Below, piece by piece: positions 1 to 6,088 of a stretch of 58,777 nt of DNA. How positions within the stretch are numbered: position 1 is the first letter of the stretch; each line of letters opens with the position of its first letter. Source of the stretch: Empedobacter stercoris (GTDB lineage Bacteria > Bacteroidota > Bacteroidia > Flavobacteriales > Weeksellaceae); assembly GCF_020281205.1 (NCBI RefSeq), contig NZ_JACXZC010000019.1, positions 1-58,777 of the forward strand, in the 5' to 3' direction. The position numbers and the translations under genes are program-made. The notes under the pieces are model-generated. The model was not told where the DNA came from. It saw nothing but the letters and a program-made list of their open reading frames with translations, and searched no databases.

Positions 1-521
1 TTTGGACGTTTCTCAATGGATACTCTGTCTTTGATTATACCTCGGGTTTGTTTATAGTTGCCTCTTTTGAATCTGCGTCTGCCATGTCTTAAAAATTTAT
101 ACAGATTTTTATAGGGCGCGTCAGCTCTGCGATTACTCTTTTTACAGTCCCATATCCATTGATAGATGCATTCTAGAGAAACACCCTGAACGCCCATGCA
201 CTTCCATTCTACAGCAATCAATTCTGGACTTAGTTGTTCATTCTTTAACCAATTAGCTGCCTGATTTTTAAGCGACTCTGTGAATTTTACTGCCTTGTTT
301 TTTTGTTTGTGCCTTAAACTTGTTTTTTCTTGCGCCAAATCAGGAATATAGCTACCTGCGTGTAGACCACGCTTGCCAATATTTCTTTGTAATTCACGCG
401 TGATGGTAGATTTATGTACGCCTATTAAATCAGCAATATCTTTTTTGCTTTTTCCTGCTGTCAAAAGTATTCCAATTTGGTATCTTTGTTCCTGGTCGAG
501 TTGTTTATATATTTTTTTCAC
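1..521 (-). CDS. IS30-family transposase, N-terminal part (truncated by window edge)
   Basis: About 173 codons are visible on the minus strand from a GTG start at 521, open to the first base of the window. The first ~50 residues form a helix-turn-helix of the IS30 type (YKQLDQEQRYQIGILL, then KSKKDIADLIGVHKSTITRE), which binds the element's ends. The visible C-terminal end reads RVSIEKRP, the usual entry into the DDE catalytic domain of IS30 transposases, so the catalytic triad lies outside the window. No frameshift is visible. Family assignment is from motif recognition; whether the enzyme is active cannot be judged here. Confidence 0.85.
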   Translation of the reverse strand, partial: MKKIYKQLDQEQRYQIGILLTAGKSKKDIADLIGVHKSTITRELQRNIGKRGLHAGSYIPDLAQEKTSLRHKQKNKAVKFTESLKNQAANWLKNEQLSPELIAVEWKCMGVQGVSLECIYQWIWDCKKSNRRADAPYKNLYKFLRHGRRRFKRGNYKQTRGIIKDRVSIEKRP

Positions 522-544
522 AAATCAAATTTAGCACTTGGCTA

Positions 545-570
545 ATCATTGGGGGCTAGCCCCCAATGAT
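545..570. repeat. Perfect 26-bp palindrome beside the IS30 transposase
   Basis: Two 13-base arms meet without a spacer; the core is GGGGGCTAGCCCCC flanked by ATCATT/AATGAT. It lies 24 bases upstream of the transposase GTG and 6 bases before the remnant coding frame at 576. It is far more GC-rich than its surroundings. It could be a transcription block shielding the transposase from outside promoters, or part of the element's end. Confidence 0.8.
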
Positions 571-575
571 TTAAT

Positions 576-1085
576 TTGAGTTGCACTTATTTGTTGAACT
601 TAGATAAACAAAAATCGTATAAAAAAGACATTACAAATTATTCAGCAGAGCTTTTTTATCAATACAATTCTCGTAAAGTAAATGTTACGCTAATCCCTTT
701 TGCCAACTACGAACAATTTGTAGAAAAACGTATAGGTCCATTTAATGGACAAAAATGGAATAGTATTTTAATTGGATTAAAAACTGATCTTAAATACCAG
801 ATTAATGAGCAGCATGTACTTTCTGTAAAACCTGTATTTTCTTACAAAAAAGTAACAAATAAAGATGCTGTTTTCTCTGAGGATTATAAGCAATCGATAA
901 AAGATTTAGTTCTGTCAGAGTATAATTATTTATCAAGTAATATATCTGAATTTGGAGCGACTATTCGTTATGATTTTGAGTTAAAAAATCTTCCAAAATT
1001 ATTTATTTCAGCTGATTATTTAAATACTACTATTTTAGAACAAAATAATCAATTTTTATCATTTAATATTGGTGTTATTTTTTAA
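576..1085 (+). pseudogene. C-terminal remnant of an outer-membrane beta-barrel protein
   Basis: The open frame of 169 codons begins at a TTG directly beside the insertion element, preceded in frame by a stop at 567-569. The first ~9 residues may be encoded by the element rather than the gene. The rest alternates polar and hydrophobic residues (for example KVNVTLIPFANYEQF, HVLSVKPVFSYKK) and ends in a strand with a terminal phenylalanine (FNIGVIF), the signature of proteins folded into the outer membrane by BAM. It resembles the C-terminal barrel of DUF6850-type proteins. No signal peptide remains, so the gene is very likely dead. Confidence 0.6.
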
Positions 1086-1130
1086 ACCTACAAATTACTA
1101 TTTTTAATTTTTAATTGAATCTAAAATACT

Positions 1131-1554
1131 ATGATTGCTATCGTTATTGGAGCTACTGGCGCTACAGGAAAATTTTAGTTCAAGAATTAATTAATGATTC
1201 TAATTATCTTGAAATTGTAATTCTTGTTCGTCGTAAAACGAATATTTCACATCCTAAAATGCAAGAAATTATTGTTGATTTTGATCAATTAGAAAATTAT
1301 TCTGAATACATCATTGATGATGTTGCGTTTTCATGCTTAGGCGCAACTTTAAAAGATGCCGGAAGCAAAGAAAAACAACGGATTATAGATTATGATTATC
1401 AATTAAAATTGAAGTTTTAGGTGTAAAAGTAATTGGCTTTTTCAATTCTATCAGTTTATTTAAAAAATACAAACCTCTAAAAGTTGAAGATTTAGCCAAA
1501 TCTTTAATACGTTCTGTACAAAAATATACAAAAACAAAAATTACTATTAATACA
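1131..1554 (+). pseudogene. Decayed NAD(P)-binding oxidoreductase (atypical SDR, HTATIP2-like)
   Basis: An ATG at 1131 starts MIAIVIGATGATGKF, a Rossmann glycine motif, then hits TAG at 1176 inside an AAAATTTTAG run. Losing one T explains this, because the next frame continues LVQELINDSNYLEIVILVRRK and so on to a CLGATLKDAGSKEKQRIIDYDYQ block near 1400. The frame then shifts again and jumps straight to a C-terminal block (GVKVIGFFNSISLFKKYKPLKVEDLAKSLI) at about 1420-1530. The roughly 90 residues expected between these blocks, including the catalytic region, are missing. The gene therefore carries at least one frameshift and an internal deletion. Confidence 0.75.
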
Positions 1555-1587
1555 TTAAAAGGACTTCCTCTACTTCTACTTGCCTTT

Positions 1588-1755
1588 ATGCTTTCGTGCG
1601 AATCCAAATCAGGAAATCAAGATAAACCTGAGAATCAAACGACTGAAATTACAGAAGAAAACAACGCGACGTATATCAATGGTGGGCTACACGATAAAGC
1701 AGTTGAACGTACGAAAGAACGTTGTCCAGATTTGTTAGAAAAACGAAATAAATAA
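1588..1755 (+). pseudogene. Headless small lipoprotein fragment
   Basis: The frame reads KGLPLLLLAFMLSCES, a hydrophobic core plus lipobox (LSC), then a Gln/Glu/Asn-rich tail ending in TYINGGLHDKAVERTKERCP and a stop at 1755. The only start codon in the frame (ATG 1588) lies inside the hydrophobic stretch, so the original N-terminus is gone. The frame runs uninterrupted backward into the C-terminal end of the decayed oxidoreductase (from 1396), which suggests that one deletion fused the two remnants. Function is unknown. Confidence 0.5.
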
Positions 1756-1757
1756 TA

Positions 1758-1794
1758 CTAAAAAAACTTCAGAATTTTCTGAAGCTTTTTAGTA
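1758..1794. terminator. Bidirectional hairpin terminator
   Basis: The stem CTTCAGAA / TTCTGAAG is flanked by A-runs and T-runs on both sides. It lies between the convergent lipoprotein fragment and the aminotransferase gene. Confidence 0.8.
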
Positions 1795-1800
1795 TATTAA

Positions 1801-2988
1801 TTAATCTAAATCGTTTAAAACAGATTTCAAAATCTCACATCCTTTGATAATATCTTCATCTGAAATATTAATTGGAGGCGTAATTCTTAAATTTTCTATA
1901 CTATACATCAAAAAGAAAAGAATCAAACCACGATTCATACATTCTTGTTGAACTCTTAAAGTATATTCTGGTGAAGATAATTCTGGTGCTAACATCAAGC
2001 CTTTACCATGAATTTTCTTAATTTTAGGATGTTTCAAGTTATCTCTAAACAATTGTTCTTTGCGTGCGATATCATCCATTAAATTTTCTTCTTCCAATAC
2101 ATTTAATAGTTCTAAAGCTGCTGCAGCAATTACTGGATTTCCACCAAAAGTCGTGATATGTCCTAACTGAGGATTTTGTTTTAGAGAACTCATAATTTCA
2201 TTCGATGTCATAAACGCACCAACAGGTAGTCCGCTTGCCATTCCTTTTCCCATTGCTACAATATCTGGAACGACACCAAAGTGCTCGAAACCAAACAATT
2301 TTCCAGTACGACCAAAACCTGGCTGAATTTCGTCCATTATCAACAAAGCACCGACCTCATCACAACGTTTTTTTAATTTAATAAAAAAGTCGTTTTCAGG
2401 CAAACGAAAACCAGAAGCACCTCGAATACTTTCAACTATTACACCTGCTGTTTCAGTTGTTATCTTTTGTAAATCTTCTTCATTATTAAAATTTATGAAA
2501 TAAACTTCAGGTAATAATGGTCGAAACGCTGCTTTTTTACGTTCGTCACCAGATACACTTAACGATCCATGAGTATTCCCATGGTAAGCATTTCGAAAAG
2601 ACACCAATTGACGTCGTCCTGTATAGCGTTTTGCTAATTTTAACGAAGCTTCGATTGCTTCTGTACCCGAATTAACCAAATATACTTGATCTAAACCTTT
2701 TGGTGTTAAATCGACCAAACGTTTACATAATTCTACTGGTTTTTCTTGTGCATATTCTCCATAAACAGCAACATGCATATATTTATTCACTTGATTGATG
2801 ATCGCCTGATTGATTCGCGGATGGCTATGACCAAGCGTGTTGACAGAAACGCCAGCTACAAAATCAAGATAGGCTCTTCCATCTTTTCCATAGATATAAG
2901 AGCCTTTTGCGTAATCAACTTCAAAACCAGAAGCGAAATTTGTTGTTTGCGCTTGGTATTGAAAAAATTCTTCTTTTAATGTTCCCAT
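1801..2988 (-). CDS. Class III PLP-dependent aminotransferase
   Basis: This is a 395-residue fold-type I, class III aminotransferase, the ornithine/acetylornithine-like group that moves amino groups to 2-oxoacids using pyridoxal phosphate in the cytoplasm. It has the phosphate-binding NSGTEA near 106-111, the LIMDEIQPGFGRTG block with the cofactor Asp near 219, and the Schiff-base lysine in AMGKGMASG near 248. Length is normal. The substrate cannot be read from sequence; ornithine, acetylornithine, 4-aminobutyrate and related amines are all possible. Its start lies one base after the lipoprotein stop (2990), so it is the last gene of an operon with ostA-like and the lipoprotein. That pairing is suggestive of envelope work but not proof. 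Confidence 0.85.
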   Translation of the reverse strand: MGTLKEEFFQYQAQTTNFASGFEVDYAKGSYIYGKDGRAYLDFVAGVSVNTLGHSHPRINQAIINQVNKYMHVAVYGEYAQEKPVELCKRLVDLTPKGLDQVYLVNSGTEAIEASLKLAKRYTGRRQLVSFRNAYHGNTHGSLSVSGDERKKAAFRPLLPEVYFINFNNEEDLQKITTETAGVIVESIRGASGFRLPENDFFIKLKKRCDEVGALLIMDEIQPGFGRTGKLFGFEHFGVVPDIVAMGKGMASGLPVGAFMTSNEIMSSLKQNPQLGHITTFGGNPVIAAAALELLNVLEEENLMDDIARKEQLFRDNLKHPKIKKIHGKGLMLAPELSSPEYTLRVQQECMNRGLILFFLMYSIENLRITPPINISDEDIIKGCEILKSVLNDLD

Positions 2989-2989
2989 T

Positions 2990-3541
2990 TTATTTTAATA
3001 ATAAAAGTGCAGCTGCTCCTCCTATTGCGTACGATGCAACAGTTAAAGCGTCTGACTTACCTTTTGAAAATTTTCTTATTTTGAATGTAGAAATATCGTT
3101 TTTATGAAATTTTAATTCTTTTTCTGTTCCTTTTACAACAGCATATAAAGTATCAGCTTTCCATTGTTTAGCCTCAATTGTATACTCTTTTCCTTGTGCA
3201 GCAACTTTATAAAAATTATCAGGTTTAATCACATCTGTAATCTTTATTGTAGAAGGATCTATCGCTATTTTATCTTCAGTTGATGTTTTTTGATTTGATT
3301 TGAATTCATCCATTTCTGTTTTACTAATTCTTGCTGTTGAACTGTTTGCATCTTGATTTGGATCTTGTCTTGCTCTTTTCGATTGAGAGAGTTCTGCTCT
3401 AACACGACTTCTTTCTTTTAGATTTGTTGGCTGATTAGCATTTTTTGCCATCTCAGCAGCATATTCTTCAGGATCAAAAGCAGTGTAAGTATAACAACTT
3501 GTTAGTAAAACGAGAGATAATATAATAGATGTTGTTTTCAT
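2990..3541 (-). CDS. Hypothetical lipoprotein
   Basis: The product has 183 residues and a classical lipoprotein signal (basic MKTT, hydrophobic core, LLTSC with the lipidated Cys at 16). A Lys/Arg/Gln-rich, probably disordered segment (about 35-90) follows, then a small folded domain (FYKVAAQGKEYTIEAKQWKADTLYAVVKG), and the C-terminus is a short hydrophobic stretch (YAIGGAAALLLLK). No known enzyme motif is visible. It sits between an OstA-like gene upstream (39-base gap) and the aminotransferase (1-base gap), which suggests an envelope-associated role. Bacteroidota genomes commonly carry such proteins; I do not recognise a named family. Confidence 0.75.
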   Translation of the reverse strand: MKTTSIILSLVLLTSCYTYTAFDPEEYAAEMAKNANQPTNLKERSRVRAELSQSKRARQDPNQDANSSTARISKTEMDEFKSNQKTSTEDKIAIDPSTIKITDVIKPDNFYKVAAQGKEYTIEAKQWKADTLYAVVKGTEKELKFHKNDISTFKIRKFSKGKSDALTVASYAIGGAAALLLLK

Positions 3542-3580
3542 TTATAATTTTAGAGATTAAACGAATAATTTAAGAAAAGA

Positions 3581-5254
3581 TTATTTCGATTTGATAAAAA
3601 TGTCTTGCCATTTGTTTAAACGCTCAGAAATTCGCCATTTAAAATCGGGTAAATAACGCATTTCTTCAGGAAATTTAGACAAAGGATACATTTTTCCATC
3701 TGATTTAATTCGGCAAGCTACCAACTCTACTTCATTTCCAACAACATCAGCTTCAATAATTCCACAATACGAAATATTAACACCATATCGTTCTCTTTCT
3801 TTTGTTTTCGGATCAGTATCGTCCATATAAGTTAGAGCTACTGCATTTTCTTCGACGTCGATAAAATCTATTTTATCATCTTGAAAAAGAACGGTTAAAT
3901 ATTTCCCTTTAATTTGATGAAATTCATTTTCTGAAATAGTATCAACTTTTGCAATTACAAATGCATTGTTGAACACTTTCATCGAATCGATTTTCTCTGT
4001 TTTAGCATTGGTATATGCTTCGATAAAATCACCAGTTACTTGATTGTCATCCGACCAAAGAATAGGATCTTTATAGAATTGCATTAAACCTTTTGTTTGA
4101 TTATACACCAATGAGTCAGCTTTTCCGTTCGCATTCGTTTTATAAAAACGAGCTTTATGAAAAGCTTTAACTAATGATGTCGAATCAACATCGTGACGTT
4201 TTACAGCTAACAAAGTGTCGGCACTAATGTAAAGTGAGTCTTTATCAAACGCTTTTACAGCATAAGCATTTTTTGTTACAAACGCAGAATCTAAATATTT
4301 GAATGCTTCTCCATAATCTCCTTTCAAGAATCTTTTTTCTAATGGATCATCTAAAAATACATCACCTTCTCCTTTTCCAAAACCAGTTTTATCGTTAAAA
4401 TATAGATTTTTTGCAGTTAAGGTTTTATTTTGATAATATATTTTCGAGTTTTCTCTTAGCCAAGCTTCTCCTGTCTGTTTATTAAAATCTCCGTCCGAAG
4501 TAATAATGTATTGTGATGGATCGTTTCGACGAGTAATTTTAGAATAATCACGGAAAGTTGTAATTCCAGTTATATCATTCGTCGTCATTTTTCTCGAATA
4601 AATGGTATAATCTTTATTCGTAATAAAAACTTCTGAACCAAATGTAGCTGATTTTTCTTTTACATTATACACAACATTCTTTCCTTCTACTAATGTACCG
4701 TCAGAACCAATTGTTTTATAATTATCATTCACAATGATATTACCTGTCAATCGTTCGTAAATCATTTTTTCGGAACTAATTTGTTGTGTAGGTGTTTTTA
4801 CTTCTACTTTTCCAATCCCAGTTGCGATTTCCGTTGTTCGATTATAGTCCATATAATCTGCGGTAATACGAGAAGTTGGATCTGTTAATACAACGTCTGT
4901 AAAAGCTTTTGCAACAGTTGTATTCCCATCATATTCCATTTTATGTGCCGTAATTGTTTTGTCTTTACTCACTAAACGTGCATTCGACCATACGACAGCT
5001 AAATTTTTATCACGGTATAAAACCGCACTATCAGCAGAAATCACATCACCTTTATATTCGATGACAACATTACCTGATAGAAATTCGTTACCCTCAAATA
5101 ATTTCGGATTACGTTCTGTTAAATCAGCGTGTTTTAAAACAACTTTTTCTTTTTTCGGTTTTTGTTGCGCAAAAACACTTAACGCCATAAAACATGATAG
5201 TAAAAAAGCTACTTTTATTCCTGTTTTATTTATATTGATATAGTTAATTAACAA
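3581..5254 (-). CDS. OstA-like protein (LptA/LptD N-domain-type beta-jellyroll)
   Basis: The product has 557 residues, with a signal peptide ending near VFAQQ (about residue 30). The body is a long series of short beta-strand repeats (ADLTERNPKLFEGNEFLSGNVVIEYKGDVISADSAVLY and many variants) typical of the OstA/LptA/LptC jellyroll that carries lipopolysaccharide across the periplasm. It contains several tandem OstA modules and no C-terminal LptD barrel, so it is probably a periplasmic lipid or LPS transport factor. The frame opens at TTG 5254 directly after an in-frame stop, and no ATG precedes the signal peptide, so the start is TTG or unusual. It heads the operon with the lipoprotein and the aminotransferase. 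Confidence 0.8.
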   Translation of the reverse strand: MLINYININKTGIKVAFLLSCFMALSVFAQQKPKKEKVVLKHADLTERNPKLFEGNEFLSGNVVIEYKGDVISADSAVLYRDKNLAVVWSNARLVSKDKTITAHKMEYDGNTTVAKAFTDVVLTDPTSRITADYMDYNRTTEIATGIGKVEVKTPTQQISSEKMIYERLTGNIIVNDNYKTIGSDGTLVEGKNVVYNVKEKSATFGSEVFITNKDYTIYSRKMTTNDITGITTFRDYSKITRRNDPSQYIITSDGDFNKQTGEAWLRENSKIYYQNKTLTAKNLYFNDKTGFGKGEGDVFLDDPLEKRFLKGDYGEAFKYLDSAFVTKNAYAVKAFDKDSLYISADTLLAVKRHDVDSTSLVKAFHKARFYKTNANGKADSLVYNQTKGLMQFYKDPILWSDDNQVTGDFIEAYTNAKTEKIDSMKVFNNAFVIAKVDTISENEFHQIKGKYLTVLFQDDKIDFIDVEENAVALTYMDDTDPKTKERERYGVNISYCGIIEADVVGNEVELVACRIKSDGKMYPLSKFPEEMRYLPDFKWRISERLNKWQDIFIKSK

Positions 5255-5385
5255 TTACTTCTGTTTTAATTTAATCTTTCGTTCACTTCAAAAAAGTGTT
5301 AGCCAAAATTAGTATTATTTTTTTAGTCCAAAAAATTATTTATATAGTTATAAAGCGTCTGATTACTTAAACTTTTCACAAAATT

Positions 5386-5416
5386 AAAAAAGACCTTTTA
5401 TCAAATAAAAGGTCTT
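5386..5416 (-). terminator. Terminator of the Fur-family gene
   Basis: An 11-bp perfect stem (AAGACCTTTTA / TAAAAGGTCTT) with a 5-base loop is followed on the minus strand by a T-run. Confidence 0.8.
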
Positions 5417-5439
5417 GGTATATGTCTTTAAAATCAAGT

Positions 5440-5892
5440 TTATTTTTTATTTCTTGTCCCGTAGAAGTACAATGAATGATTATCAATTTTGATATCAAAA
5501 ACCTCTTCAATTGTTTGTTTAATTGATTGAATTCTTGGGTCACAAAATTCTAAAACTTCTCCCGTATCAGCCAAAATTATGTGGTCATGATTTTTATCGA
5601 AATATGATTTTTCGTAATGTGCTTGTTGATCTCCAAATTGATGTTTACGAACCAATTTAGCATCCATCAACAATTCAATTGTATTGTATAATGTAGCACG
5701 GCTTACGCGGTATTTCTTATTTTTCATTTTGATATACAACATATCTATATCAAAATGATCATCTGTAAAATAAATTTCCTCTAAAATAGCATAACGCTCA
5801 GGTGTTTTACGATGTCCATGTTCTTCCAAGAAATTCGTAAACACTTGCTTTACTACTTCGTAATTACTTAATTTTACTGATTCGTCTGTCAT
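5440..5892 (-). CDS. fur: Fur-family metal-responsive transcriptional repressor
   Basis: The product has 150 residues, the normal Fur size. A winged-helix domain occupies the first ~85 residues with the recognition helix around [15 protein letters not shown] (62-75); the dimerisation/metal domain follows with HxH in KNHDHIIL (H102, H104) and E113/E116. The structural-zinc CxxC of E. coli Fur, which sits right after that HxH, is replaced here by LADT, and only Cys117 remains. Iron (Fur) versus peroxide (PerR) sensing cannot be decided. The promoter is enclosed by a perfect inverted repeat (5913-5950), which points to autoregulation. Confidence 0.85.
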   Translation of the reverse strand: MTDESVKLSNYEVVKQVFTNFLEEHGHRKTPERYAILEEIYFTDDHFDIDMLYIKMKNKKYRVSRATLYNTIELLMDAKLVRKHQFGDQQAHYEKSYFDKNHDHIILADTGEVLEFCDPRIQSIKQTIEEVFDIKIDNHSLYFYGTRNKK

Positions 5893-5906
5893 ATAAAAAA
5901 TTTGTG

Positions 5907-5914
5907 TAAATATA
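5907..5914 (-). promoter_or_regulatory. fur promoter, minus-7 element TATATTTA
   Basis: TATATTTA (consensus TAnnTTTG) is preceded 21 bases upstream by TTG at 5936-5938. Transcription should begin near 5900, leaving only about 8 bases before the ATG. Confidence 0.5.
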
Positions 5915-5950
5915 GGGATTATTTCTAAATGAAAACAACGATAATCCCTA
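5913..5950. promoter_or_regulatory. Operator-like inverted repeat TAGGGATTAT-N18-ATAATCCCTA
   Basis: Two perfect 10-base arms are separated by 18 bases. One arm overlaps the minus-7 box and the other lies just upstream of the minus-33 TTG, so the pair brackets the fur promoter. A further half-site ATCCCTA occurs at 6014-6020 on the helicase side. Confidence 0.6.
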
Positions 5951-6074
5951 CAAATAGTTTCTATTATCTATCTCATTATAACTTAATTTTATAAATACAA
6001 ATATTATATCAACATCCCTATTCAGAAAGATATATAATCTTTTAAAATTATTTTATCCTTTACACGACAAAGGT

Positions 6075-6082
6075 TAACTTTG
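6075..6082 (+). promoter_or_regulatory. uvrD/pcrA promoter, minus-7 element TAACTTTG
   Basis: This exact TAnnTTTG match ends only six bases before the ATG at 6089. The expected start of transcription falls on or next to the ATG, which predicts a leaderless mRNA. Confidence 0.6.
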
Positions 6083-6088
6083 TACACG

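Larger units (their letters stand above)
1..570 (-). mobile_element. Partial IS30-family insertion sequence (left part outside window)
   Basis: The element consists of the transposase N-terminal half plus its upstream end. The outer boundary on this side is not certain. A perfect palindrome at 545-570 lies just upstream of the transposase, and the true terminal inverted repeat may be that palindrome or may lie a little further right, up to about 610. The other end lies outside the window, so terminal repeats and target duplication cannot be compared. The element abuts a headless gene fragment, which suggests it inserted into that gene or arose with a deletion. Confidence 0.75.
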
